Positions 11,368 to 23,204 of a stretch of 64,000 nucleotides of DNA are shown piece after piece; within the stretch, counting starts at the first letter, position 1; each line of letters opens with the position of its first letter. Both the position numbers and the translations under genes were made by a program. The notes under the pieces were generated by a model that was not told where the DNA came from, ran no database searches, and saw only the letters and a list, made by a program, of their open reading frames with translations. The DNA lies in the NCBI GenBank assembly GCA_019426215.1, contig CM033392.1:54726305-54790304 (forward strand), in the 5' to 3' direction. The DNA is from Buddleja alternifolia (lineage: Eukaryota > Streptophyta > Magnoliopsida > Lamiales > Scrophulariaceae).

Positions 11368-12393
11368 CCCAAAAAAAAACAAACAATAACGGAAACAACT
11401 ACCATTACGTTTTTCTTTTAAAACACTTTACCCAAACACATCTAAACCTCATTTCTTGAATCCATAAAATTTTGAACTCAATTTCTTTAATTTATAAAAT
11501 CTTAATTATCCATGACTTTTTTTTTTATTTTTTTTTATAAGAGATGAAGAAGCTTATGACCCAATTGGATGAGATGCTATTACTTATTTATCATTTTTCT
11601 ATAGGGAAAAAACATATGAGGATGAAAGTGTGTTTTGATGAATTTTTTTTTAAAGAAAATGCGATATGTTTTTTTTGGTACAAGAAGAAATCTTTTTAAG
11701 AATTGATATGGATGGGCTTTTGTTTTGCAAGAAAATTTAGACATATTTAAGTTAAATTCATCAATTAATGTATCTCAAATAATCAAAGTAAGTCTTGTAT
11801 CGCATATTACGTCATTTCGAATCAACATATGCGATTATTTTAATGCTCATTTTGATATATTGACGAATAAAGACCTTTCAGTTATTGAGTGGAAATTCTA
11901 ATCATAATAGTATGTTAATTTTTTTGAGAAAACTTTGAGAGAAATACAAATATGAGATTTGTGTTAGGGAATTTATACTGTATCATTAATTTGGATATTT
12001 CTAGGATGAATTAAACAAATACAATTTAACTAAAAATGAAGAAGAAAATTGAAAATGGTAAAATTGGAAATGATATTGTGTCTTCCAATTAAGCCCTTAC
12101 ATCCTAATTTCTTCTCTTCTCTTCGTTTCTTTCCATTCTATTTCTAGTTCTTATTTTGGCTGGCCCGGCATAGTTTAGCTAAATCTGAAAAGGGTTTCAA
12201 ATTCACTAGGGAGGGAAGAATGATCAGGAATTGAGCAGTGTGATAGCGTAGGCGGAGGCGGCGGCGGCGGAGCTTACTCCTCCGTTATTCGCTTTCCGTC
12301 ATTGGTTTTATTCCCATTTTGCTGTGTCACACAGATCCACCGCTTCTCCCCGATCCAAACTCAAGACTCCGCTACAGCTTGGAAATATTGAAC
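11368..12393. other. SEC23-like gene upstream region and leader
   Basis: AT-rich to about 12,230, then a GGCGGC-rich, pyrimidine-rich stretch (12,240-12,390) that looks like promoter-proximal DNA and transcribed leader. I cannot place the transcription start. Confidence 0.4.
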
Positions 12394-12442
12394 GTAAGTT
12401 GTGAGGAGAATGATTGAGGGTTAAGTATAATTTTGTTTTCAG
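12394..12442 (+). other. candidate 49-bp intron in SEC23-like 5' UTR
   Basis: GAAC|GTAAGT at 12394 and TTGTTTTCAG ending at 12442 are strong donor and acceptor matches. However, 49 bp is shorter than almost all plant introns, so the feature is doubtful. Confidence 0.25.
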
Positions 12443-12482
12443 TTGGAAATTTTAAACTCTGGGATTGGAAATCTTCATTTTA

Positions 12483-15400
12483 ATGGCCAACACGCAGCAA
12501 TCGCCTTTTCTTGATACCAAATTGGTAGCTCCTTCCTCCTTTCCTTCAACCTCATCAACTTCGCCATCAGGACCAAGATTTCCTCCTCCGCCAGTACTAA
12601 TGCAATCAAATCAGGTACATTCTCCATCAATAACGACTCCTCCTCCTAATTTACCATCGCCAGCAAATGGGATCCGGACCGGAAGTCCTGTTCCTCTCAT
12701 GAGCACACCACCAGGCCCTCCCGTCTTTTCATCACCTCCGCTCCAACCAGCTGCCGTCCCATTTAGAACTTCTCCTGCTACTCCTCAGCCCATTGCTTAT
12801 TCCTCCACCTCATCGTTACCCACATCTTCGCCTCCCCATTTTTCAAATGGATCACCGCCTCAAATTACTAGCGTTACAGAAGAGCTAGCCCAGGATGCCG
12901 AGTCCCCATATGTTCTATTCTCAGCTCACAAGGTATGTTTTTATTTCTATTCTATTCTATTCTATTCAATATATGCACCAACAGCACAAGCAACATATAC
13001 CACTTTCCTTCTGTAGGTTACTTTTGATTAAACTGATAAAAGATTTGAATCAGCATGGTTGTTCCATGTAGAGTTATTCCATATTACTACTGCTCTTTAT
13101 ATCCCCAAAAGTTGTAGTTGTATCTTATTGCTTTGATCCTTCAGGTGTTGAAACAAAAGAAGCTTGCTAATGTACCCAGTTTAGGATTTGGGGCATTAGT
13201 TTCTCCTGGCAGGGAGGTTTCACTGAGTCCTCAGATAATTCATCGGGATCCCCATCGGTGCCACAATTGTGGAGCTTATGCCAATCTCTACTGCAATATC
13301 TTACTTGGTTCAGGACAGTGGCAATGTATAATATGCAGGAATCTGAATGGAAGTGAAGGGGAATACATAGCTTCAAGTAAAGAGGACCTCCGAAATCTGC
13401 CTGAACTGTCAACTCCTCTAGTCGATTATGTCCAAACTGGCAACAAGAGACCTGGTTTTATTCCAGTATCTGAATCTAGAATATCGGCCCCAATTGTTCT
13501 GGTGATAGACGAGTGTTTAGATGAACAACACTTGCAGCATCTACAGAGCTCCTTGCATGCGTTTGTAGATTCCTTGCCCCCAACAACGAGAATTGGAATT
13601 GTGCTCTATGGCCGCGCAGTTTCTGTGTATGATTTCTCTGAAGAATCAGCGGCATCCGCCGATGTACTTCCTGGTGATGAATCTCCAAGTGAGGAAGCCT
13701 TAAGATCATTGATCTATGGGACTGGGATATATTTGTCACCAATTCATGCTTCTCTTCCCATTGCACATGCAATCTTGTCATCATTGAGGGCATATAAACG
13801 GAATATGCCTGAGATTTCTAGAGATCGCTGCTTAGGTACTGCAGTGGAAGTTGCCATGGCAATCATTCAGGGGCCATCAGCTGAAATGTCCACAAGGGTT
13901 GTCAGACGGCCTGGTGGCAATAGCAGGATAATTGTGTGTGCTGGTGGACCAAGCACATATGGCCCTGGTTCAGTTCCCCATTCTCTGGGACATCCAAACT
14001 ATCCGCATATGGAGAAATCAGCATTAAAATGGATGGAGAATCTAGGTTGTGAGGCTCGTCGTCGCAATATAGTGCTTGATATACTTTGTGCTGGGACATG
14101 CCCCGTACGGGTTCCTGTACTGCAGCCTCTTGCAAAATCTTCTGGAGGTGTTATGATTCTCCATGATGACTTTGGAGAAGCATTTGGTGTGAATTTGCAG
14201 AGGGCATCCACAAGGGCTGCAGGTTTTCATGGTTTATTGGAAATCCGGTGTTCAGATGGTATTTTTGTTGGCCAAGTTGTGGGCCCCGGCGAGGAGGCAC
14301 AATCTGATAACCATGAATCTTTCAAGAGCGACAGTGCTCTTGCTATACAGATGCTGAGTGTTGAGGAAACACAAAGTTTTGCAGTATCATTGGAGGCTAG
14401 TCTAGATATCAAGAGCGATTTCGTGTACTTCCAATTTGCAATCCAGTATACAAATATTTATCAGGCTGATATCTCAAGAGTGATTACCGTTAGGCTGCCT
14501 ACTGTAGATAGTATTTCAGCTTATCTAGAGAGTGTTCAAGATGAAGTGGCCGCTGTTCTTATTGGTAAAAGAACTCTTTTACAAGCTAAAAACTTCAACG
14601 CTGCTCTTGATATGCGAGTAACAGTTGATGAGAGAATTAAAGATGTTGCAAGCAAGTTTGGTTCTCAGGTTCCGAAGTCGAAGCTTCATAGATACCCTAA
14701 AGAGCTCTTGTTTTTGCCTGAGTTCTTATTCCATCTTAGAAGAGGCCCACTCCTTGGAAGTATAATTGGTCATGAAGACGAGAGGTCTGTTTTGCGGTCT
14801 TTATTCCTGAATGCTTCCTTTGATCTATCCCTTCGTATGCTGGCACCTCGCTGTCTAATGCATAGAGAAGGTGGAACTTTTGAGGAACTTCCGGCGTATG
14901 ACCTTGTCATGCAGTCTGATGCTGCAGTTGTTCTTGATCACGGCACTGACATCTTCATTTGGCTGGTATGTATGCTATTCTCTATACTCTTGTATCATTG
15001 CTCCTCTATATGGACTTCATATTTGTCCAATTCTTTTTTTAAACTCATGAAATTTTGAGTAAAATATTTGAAGTGCTGGTCTGGCTGTTCATGTTTTGAT
15101 GGATGTTGAAAGTAGAATTTATTGACGAAGATTTATATTTCTACTCTGATGAACACCTCTGCTACATTTATGTGCTATCATGGTGATGGGATCCAAATAA
15201 ATTATCTTTGCCAGAGAACTTCTACTTAGTTGGCATCGGGAGTCGGGACGATATGACTTCTCTGAGGGAGTCATGTTTAATGCATGGTGACAACTATAAC
15301 TATTATTTCTAATTAGAACTGTTGCTTGTTTTTACGAAACACAATAGCAGCAGTGTCTTGCCGATAATATGTGGAAAAAAGCTCCTGGTTATAGGTTGGA

Positions 15401-16165
15401 AAACATAGTTTAAGTCCTAAACGGGTCTCGTATCAAAATTTAACAACAAATTTAAGGTACATCATTAATTTTATTTAGCATCTTTCGTGTGACCTTTCTT
15501 CGTTCTTTTATGTTATTCAGGGTGCTGAACTCACTGCACATGAAGGAAAGAGTGCAGCAGCTTTGGCAGCTTGTAGGACATTGGCTGAAGAGCTCACCGA
15601 GATGCGTTTTCCAGCCCCTAGGATTCTTGCGTTTAAGGTAGCAGTTTCAATATCACTCCCCCCCCCCCCCCCCCACCCACCCACCCCAAAAAAAAAAAAA
15701 AACCAAAACCCCCCACGCCGAAGATGCTATCAAATCTTCCTGTGGAGTTTCCATATAATTCTGAGTGCTTCTGGTTTCGTCAGGAGGGGAGCTCTGAGGC
15801 TCGATATTTTATCTCTCGATTGATACCGGCACATAAAGATCCTCCTTATGAACAGGTATGTGCTAATAAGTTTGCAATTTACTTTATGTTACTTCTTGTT
15901 TGCTCTGTACTCCGGTTTGCTCCACCATCGGTTTGATTTTAATTGAGAACATGAAATTAGATACACAAAGCAGCAGAAAATTGTCGTCATTTGCTAATAG
16001 CCACATCTAATGTTGACTGCGGTGCAGGAAGCAAGATTTCCTCAGCTTCGGACTTTGACTATAGATCAGCGAACAAAGCTGAAAAGTAGTTTTATTCACT
16101 TTGATGATCCTAGCTTTTGTGAGTGGATGCGGAATTTGAAAGTATTGCCACCAGAGCCAAGCTAA
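12483..16165 (+). CDS. SEC23-type COPII coat protein
   Basis: Five coding exons (12483-12932, 13145-14965, 15521-15637, 15784-15855, 16028-16165) join in phase 0 at each GT-AG junction to give 865 residues plus TAA. I chose the ATG at 12483 because the frame extends upstream only to a TTG. Residues 1-130 are Pro/Ser-rich and probably disordered. The zinc finger is C189-C192-C211-C214 (CHNC ... CIIC). A trunk domain (VLVIDECLDEQHLQ onward), beta-sandwich, helical region and C-terminal gelsolin-like part (HGTDIFIWL to PAHKDPPYEQ) follow in SEC23 order. It resembles the long plant SEC23-like paralogues (Arabidopsis At2g27460 type) more than canonical SEC23. SEC23 pairs with SEC24 on ER exit sites and activates SAR1; whether this divergent paralogue does the same is inferred. 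Confidence 0.92.
15638..15783 (+). repeat. C-rich and A-rich tract in SEC23-like intron 3
   Basis: About 15 C, then CCCACCC units, then about 14 A (15657-15701) inside a 146-bp intron. Such homopolymers are hard to sequence, so the true length is uncertain. Confidence 0.8.
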
Positions 16166-16311
16166 GAAACTTGCTAACTACTTTATGGTAGACATTCCTT
16201 CCTGTGCAGGACTAGGCTTATGAGTTGAATTTCCATGACTTTCATTGTGCCAGTAAATTGATGTGAATCTCTTACTCTCAGTAGCGACATAGACGAACAC
16301 ATTCCTTCATT
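16166..16311 (+). other. SEC23-like 3' UTR and spacer
   Basis: It directly follows the stop codon. No other gene fits before the LINE tail. No canonical AATAAA was found. Confidence 0.4.
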
Positions 16312-18871
16312 TTTTCTTTTTTCTTTTTTTAACAAAAGCCACTAATGTCGCGGTGGGGGGATTTATCGGGGTCCCCTCCCATATATTTATCAACTAGACA
16401 AAAGTATATATACAAGGGCACCAAAGTAGGGCTACTAATTTCTACATGCACAAAGAAATTAGGAGTACTACTCCCTTTGCAATGAATTGAGAAATCTAAA
16501 CAAAGGGAAATTAAGTTTGTCAATTCGAATCAAACCCCAAGCTAAGCCGCTGATGTGGTGCGGGAGATAGGATCTAGAGTTCTGGTTAATGCACGCTTCA
16601 TTTGCGAAAAAATCCACCAACTTATTTCCTTCCCGAAAAATGTGAGACATGTGGGTGGTTGTTAACTTCAAATTCCGACGGACCTGATCACGCAAATTAG
16701 CAAGCTTCAAATGGCATCTCTCATGATGGAGGATCAAATTAATTATGACAATAGAGTCCAACTCGACCCAAAGCTTGGAAATTCCCCATTTTAGAGCGTA
16801 ATCAATTCCTTTGGCCAAGGCATTTGTCCAATGTTCGATTTCTGGCTTTGTGCATGGAAAAGACTTTGTTGGGAGAGGCAAAACTCACTTCGGTGATCTC
16901 TACGCCTCGAAGGGAAATAGTCTCCGGCGTTCGGCTGGGGAAACCCTGATATATACCAAAAAAAGAATCACTCCACCCACCCCGGCAATACTACTAGTCC
17001 CTTTAACAGCCCTGTCGGTATTCAATTTAAAAACTCCCTTAGCCGGCTTCCCTCACACAATCGCAAGAGGCAAGCGGCGAGTCGAAATCAAATCTGTATG
17101 CCCAAAAACACGACCAGGTTTTTCCCAACATTGAGGTTATGAAGTAAATTTTTAACGAGCCACACAACCCGCGACCAAGAAAAACACACATTGCTATGTT
17201 CGGAATTATTCCTTTCACACCATAGACACCAAAGAATCAAAAGCGGAGTGATAGCTCTTACATGTTGAGGGGACGCGGAGGGCACAGAGTTCTTCCAATA
17301 TTAGATATGATGAACCACAAGAGTAGAGTTAAGATGGTTAATATGAAAAAAATTACCAAAGAATTCCCAAACCTGCCTAGCTTGGACACCACTCAGAAAA
17401 CTGTGATCAATGGATTCGACATTATTGTAACATTGACATCTAGATGCTAATTGAAATCCTTTCGATTGCATTCTAACATCCATAGGAATCTAGTTATTGA
17501 TGATTCTCCAAATGAAAACCGACATAGTTGGGGTAAGACGCTTATTCCAAATGTCCTTTAGAAGACAAATAGACACTCCCGGAGTCCAAAGATGCTCCCA
17601 GTTGTCTTTAAACCCGAAATTACCGTTGGAGGAAAGCTTCCAAAGCATCAAATCCTTTTTGGAGATATCAAAATCCAAGCCTACCAAATGGGGGGGGGGG
17701 GGGAATCACCTGAGATAAATGGGCGCGATCCCACCTAGCTCCCACAAAGAAATCCGAAATCACCTCTAAGCCAGCTCGCCCAACCAAGTATGCAAGAGGT
17801 TCAGGTCCGACCCAATGATCAAACCAAAAGGAGATGAAACCCATTCCAATTGACCAAAAAATCTGTTTTTGAGCAAGGTCCCGGATAAGGCAAAGGCGAC
17901 GCCACACATGACTAGCAAAATAACGAGTCGGAGCCACAGACGGAGGTATTCTATTGCAATATTTAAACAACAGCGATTCCGCCCAAAGAGAATCATTAGC
18001 CCGGAAACGCCACCACTACTTATATGAAAACGCCTCCACAACATCCGAGAGTTTACGAATTCCCAAACCCCCCTCCACAACAGGCCGACAAAAATCTTTC
18101 CACGACTCCCAATGAATTCTCTTGGAATCTCCAGTGGACCCCTAGAAAAATCCTGCCATAATTTGCTCCATTGTTTTGATCACCCATAGAGGGGGTTTAA
18201 TGACTTGAGCAAGATAAATTGGCATAGATGACAAGGTGCTCTTAATAAGAGCCAGACGACCACCGTGTGAGAGAGACGCATTTTCCCACTCGATCAGTTT
18301 TCTTCGCATCTTGGCAATAAGATCGTCAAACAGGATACACTTCTTGTAACCCCGATAAAGAGGGGCACCAAGATAAGTTACCGGGAGATCCTTTAGACAG
18401 AATCCCGTAACTTGCCCAATTCTGCGTTTAGAAGCCGAAGAACAACTTTTACCACCCGTAAAGGAAGATTTAGCACCATTAATCTTTTGCCCCGAGGTCT
18501 CTTCATACCTATTAAGAAATTCCATGCATGATCTTTCTAATACTTAAAGCTTTGCAATTCGAGAAAATAATGAAATCATCAGCATAGGTGAGATGCGAAA
18601 CTTTCATACCTCCCTAACAGTGGAAAAACAAATCTGGATTGTTCGAAAAAAGATCTTCAAGGCCACAAGATAAAAACTCAGCAACAATAATAAAGAGAGA
18701 TGGGGAAAGAGGATCCCCTTGCCTTAATCCCCGACTGGACTTAAAGAAACCGGCAGCCTCACCATTAATCAACACCGAAAACCAACAACTGCTAATACAG
18801 TTGAACACCGAAAAATCAACACCGTTTTTGAACAATCGCCCATCATTTACTATAGAAACACAACTTCTCAT
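16312..18871 (-). mobile_element. 5'-truncated, decayed L1-type LINE
   Basis: Read on the complement it contains, in order: reverse transcriptase with [14 protein letters not shown] (about 18,740) and the catalytic YADD (18575-18586); the post-RT segment DLPVTYLGAPLYRGYKK; a zf-RVT-like region (QCYNNVESIDHSF); and an RNase H-like end (KWGISKLWVELDS ... FREGNKLVDFFANEA). The frame is broken several times. Endonuclease and ORF1 are absent, as expected for 5' truncation during target-primed reverse transcription. The T-rich block at 16312-16331 is the poly(A) tail in this orientation. It sits just behind the SEC23-like 3' UTR, in antisense. Confidence 0.85.
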
Positions 18872-18894
18872 TTTACAACTTTGAGTTGATTAGC

Positions 18895-19113
18895 TTTTGA
18901 CTTTCGTTGACCCATCATTCTCATCCTAACATTGCATCCCCAGTAAAAGACTCGACCACAACCCTTCAAGAATTCAAACGAGGAAAGTGTGCAATGATAG
19001 TAGCATAGTCTTCTCGGGGTTGCTTCATCAACAGGCAAATGCTCCCACTTAATCAACACCTGAAGATTATTTCGTTTCTCCATATGTCGCTTGATAGAGT
19101 AGATGTTCGGCAC
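18895..19113 (-). pseudogene. chromodomain scrap of a chromovirus gypsy element
   Basis: The complement reads QVLIKWEHLPVDEAT, the typical chromodomain motif at the C-terminus of plant chromovirus Pol. A degenerate tail with GGCNVRMRMMGQRK-like text follows, resembling the usual post-chromodomain end. No integrase or LTR of the same element is adjacent. It abuts the 5' end of the LINE, so the element was probably cut up by later events. Confidence 0.4.
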
Positions 19114-19129
19114 GCTAAGTATTTGAACG

Positions 19130-21009
19130 CCATTAATTATGTGTAATAGACTCTATGAGACAATTTTTTCTAATAAACAAAGTCGTTTTTGTTTATGGCA
19201 TTCTTTGTTCTTTAATTGTCTTTATATACTTAGAACGAAGTTCCTTGAATCACACATGACTATGGGACATCATCGGACATCGGGAATGACGATGATGGAA
19301 TATGTCTCCAAGGTCGTGATTCTTAAAAGGTTCCAAGTCCTTAAAGGGTCTATCAAGATGAGGGATATTGACAAAGACCCAAAAAACTTGTTTGTAACAC
19401 ATGAGTCCTTAGAGGACGTGCCTCGTTTCATAGGCATAGATGCATACAAGGGTTCTCATTGGGGTAATGAGTTAACTGAACAACCCACCGGAAATTCCTA
19501 AAATGGTTTTTCTGATCGAATATGGAATTTCCAATAATTACGTAGGCGCAGAAGTAATCCTTATGGACCTTAGGTTCCATTGGTTACTTTGAGTATAGTC
19601 GGTTATACTTTGACTCATCTCATGATTCCTTCATGAGTCGTCATATGGGATATCTTGGGTATAGTATGATTATGTGTGAAGGTACGTGAGAGACCAAGAT
19701 GAGATCCATCACTGATTTAGCTAGATGAGACATTTCCTATGTTTTGCTCAATGAATCAATTCAAGGAAACTTTGGTCAAAGTATGGCAATCCAAAGAGGC
19801 GGAGTGTTTCCTCGTTTGGATTGCGAGAATCAATACCATGCAATGACTGAAACATAGAGATTGGGTCGTTAGAGTTTTGATTCGAGATACCAATCTGAAA
19901 AATTTGATGGAAGGATCTTACTTACGCGGGGATCGTTGTTATGATAGGTTAAGTATCTTAATATTGTTTGTGTCTAGGTCTTCAGGGCCCGTTGCTAGAC
20001 AATAACCTCCATTTGTAGGTACCATGATATTATGGTGAATGATTCATGATCAGATTAAATCAAGGAAGATTTAATCTAGTACTTTCTAAATAAAAAAAGG
20101 TACATTGACACTTTTGGAAAGTGTACTTATTACTAGCACATGACCGATTCTAAGGAGTCATACACTTACTCCTAAGGTTCCTTCTTATAAGATATGATTA
20201 ATCAACTTCGAAGTTGAGGTAAAGTGGGAAAGTCCATTACTTATCTAAATGGGAATATTAATTAATTAATAGGAAATCAATTAATTGGATTATTTAATTA
20301 ATCAAAGAAGATTAATTAATTAATAGACCTAGTAGAGTCCAAAGATTTTATTTAATTAGTAGACTTGATTGAAAATAAATAAGAATAACAAAATAATTGG
20401 GTAATAATAAATATGGTTGGACTTTAATTATTATGTAATATTTATTTAAATGGTTGGACTATTTAATTAAATAAACAGTCAAAAATTAAATTGAGCAAGA
20501 TATAATTTTTGGACTCCAAGGCTAAAGAGGGGCATGTAGGTAGACGAAAAGGGAGGGGAATTAATGTCTCTCCAAGTCTTGATCAAGGAGGAATTAAGGA
20601 AATATTTAAGAAAGAGAAAAGGAACAAATTACCTTGTTGACTAAGTTTCTTGTTTTAAGGAAACTTCTTAATTGAATTTGCTTATGATTAGATGAAAGTC
20701 AAATCTTGGAGATTTGATTTTATCTTGTCTTCCAAGTAAATTAAACCTATGAGTCTCTCTTTAAGTATGTGTGTTAAGAAAAATACACACACACTTTTTA
20801 CTAGGTGAAATTTTCGTACTACACTAAGAAAAGATAGAAAAATTTGTTTTCTATTTTTATCCAAAAAGCCACCCCTACCCTATTATTTAGATAAGGTTTT
20901 GCTCATGTGTTGAGCTTAATCTTTCACATAATATTCCTACCTTTATATATTAAACTTAGATTGGATATATATATATATATATTGGGAACTATACGGAGGT
21001 GTGCACACA
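19130..21009 (+). repeat. LTR-like sequence, part 1 (split by the Athila derivative)
   Basis: There is no credible coding sequence. The block continues after the nested element at 26409 and ends at a primer-binding-site-like sequence at 26716, so 19130-21009 plus 26414-26713 could be one long 5' LTR, about 2.2 kb once the insertion is removed. The left boundary is a guess. I found no matching second LTR. Confidence 0.35.
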
Positions 21010-22572
21010 TGATAAGAGTCATTTTTACGTGTTTTTAAGCCCGTTGTGTTTATGTTTTAGGTTCATTTATCGCTTGATTCTCGCCACATTTGCGTTTAAT
21101 CCGTGTGTGAAGTGATTTCAGGTTGTAAATAGATGCAAACGAAGAAAGGGCGGAAAAACGACGTATAAACAAGTTCATGCCAAGATGCTTCGCACCTACA
21201 CGCCCAAGCGCAGCCACAATCACGCCTGGGCGCCCGAACAAGCAAGAAATGAGCTCAAGTTACGCATAAGGCACGATTTTACCACGCCTGGGCGCGATAT
21301 TGGCCACATCTTCCACATTTGAGCGCCATTTCTGTATGTTTCAAGACCGAATTTGAGAACACTTCCTTCTTCAAAGTTGTAGATCTGTGTCTTGGATTCA
21401 TGGGACAACTTGAATCGTCCAAATCCGAGGTCCGTGGAGAACGTTATGAAGAAAACACAATATCTGCGCTGAAAAGCAAGAAAACGGTTCAGACTCTGCA
21501 GCCGACGCCTAGGCGCCACCTTACCCGCGCCTAGACGCCGGACAACTTATTCCCCAAGCCAATTAGGCCACCTGGAAAGCGCCTAGGCGCCATTTAGGTC
21601 GCGCCTGGGCGCCGATGTAACCGTTTTTCAAGGTATAAAGGCTAAATTTCAGCATTGGAGAGGGGGTTCGAATTTTGGAGTTTGGAGACCATTTTCTGAG
21701 ATTTGAGCCATCTTTTCATCACTCTTTGAATGGGAAGAAGGGGAATTGAGCTAGAGATTGAAGCTACGAGGAAAGATTCATCATCATTCAAGCCTTAGGG
21801 AGTTTTACTTGCATTTCATTTACATGTTTATGTTCATAACTATGTATATGATTGTTCTAGATGTTCTTGAGCTATTGATGATGGGCTAAATTGTAGTACT
21901 AAGGCCATGTGAAGGCCTATTTACAAATCAATATATGTGAAGTGAATTTTCATATTAATTCTCCTATTGCTTTGTGTGTTGATTTTGTGCTTTTATCACA
22001 ATCATATGCTTGATCACCATATGCTTGCTTTTGTGCCTATTCTATTCATTCGAAAGAACATAGGTTAGGATGCAACAAGAATCAACACATCATCCGAAAC
22101 TAATGTGGAATTGCCCCTAGAAATAGGTAAAGATTTTTGGGTGCTGTTAGCCGGATTTATTCGGGGAAACTCTAGAACTTTAATGCGTGGTTATTGATTA
22201 GATTCTCGGATAGACATATTTAGAGAACCGTCAATTAATCATAGGATTATTATGAGCTGAGACATCAAGTAATAATTAATTAAGGATTTTCCACCAAAGC
22301 AATAGGAGTTTAATAATTCGAAGAGTAGCTCACGTATATTGATGAGTAGATTAGGTTGTAGCATGTGCCTTAGTCGTTTTATCACTCTTGAGATTTAATC
22401 TATAGTCCGTTTCTCTTTTGTTCTTCGCTTCCTTACTTGTTTTGTTGCAATTTACTTTTGTCCACTTTCATTAATCTTAAACTAAAATACCTAGTCCTTG
22501 TGGTTCGACAACCCGGACTTATTTTGTCCACTTTTATTACTATCACGACTAGTGTTAGCTTCTAGCGTGTCA
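21010..22572 (+). repeat. 5' LTR of Athila derivative
   Basis: 1,563 bp, starting TGATAAGAGTC and ending GCGTGTCA. Compared with the 3' LTR it has one block of about 20 bp extra (about 21,205) and lacks one of about 18 bp near its end (about 22,553). It contains several GCGCCTAGGCGC or CGCCTGGGCGC palindromic motifs between 21,190 and 21,615. Confidence 0.9.
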
Positions 22573-22578
22573 AGTTTT

Positions 22579-22596
22579 TGGCGCCGTTGCCGGGGA
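22579..22596 (+). other. primer-binding site
   Basis: TGGCGCCGTTGCCGGGGA lies seven bases inside the 5' LTR. It is the PBS type usual for Athila/Tat-lineage gypsy elements, and is identical at 40039-40056 in the larger element. Confidence 0.8.
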
Positions 22597-22670
22597 CTTG
22601 TTTATTTTAGTTTTTGATTTTATTGTACATGGTTTTGCTTTGATTTTTTTTCATTTTGTTTTTTTTTCCA

Positions 22671-23204
22671 ATGCCAAAGCGTGATGAGTTTAACATTCAA
22701 GCGTCTGGAATAGTAGCGGAATTGGAAAGGTTACTATATAACTTACCTTCTCCCCTCCCCATAGGTATAGAGGTAATTATTGCCCGTGATGGTAAGTTGT
22801 CCTCTAGTGTAGGAGATGACATGGTCATTTCTGATAACTATGAGATTTTTAAACATCCAGTTGATTCTACATTATCACTACGCATTGATGCTTTTGATCC
22901 TTTTAGTGTTGAGCTTTTTCAGGAAAGAAGAACGAATAACCTCCTCGAGTCCTACATCACAAACTCCAAGTTTTCCACCTCGATGGGTGAAGAAAAATGG
23001 TCATCTACTTATAACTTGGAGAATAGTCCAAATCATCACTCGGCGCAATGGGAAGAAAGAGTGATGGAAGTGGTGATGGACTATGAGAAAATATGTGAGT
23101 GGATGATTGCTTGGTCACTACTCATTGTATTTTCTACCAACACCGGCCCAAATTTCATCCCTACTTGGAGAATGAACAAGGCATTAATTCGGAAACCGCC
23201 TTAA
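22671..23204 (+). CDS. remnant gag-pol ORF (177 aa) of the Athila derivative
   Basis: ATG at 22671; the frame extends upstream only to a TTG. The N-terminus (MPKRDEFNIQ) is in the place of a Gag start. From about residue 45 the protein (GKLSSSVGDDMV ... LRIDAFDPFSVELFQE) lines up with the segment downstream of the protease in the larger element (GKLTLNVGEERV ... LRIDAFDPLIIEHFQE, about 42,345-42,480). Gag body, protease active site and everything from RT onward are deleted. It is a deletion fusion, unlikely to be enzymatic. Confidence 0.6.
   Translation: MPKRDEFNIQASGIVAELERLLYNLPSPLPIGIEVIIARDGKLSSSVGDDMVISDNYEIFKHPVDSTLSLRIDAFDPFSVELFQERRTNNLLESYITNSKFSTSMGEEKWSSTYNLENSPNHHSAQWEERVMEVVMDYEKICEWMIAWSLLIVFSTNTGPNFIPTWRMNKALIRKPP

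Noticed and set aside
12465..12482. Upstream extension of the SEC23-like start
   Set aside because: The extra codons begin with TTG; the first ATG in frame is 12483.
13167..14412. Minus-strand ORFs opposite SEC23-like exon 2
   Set aside because: Antisense shadows of a long, well-matched coding exon.
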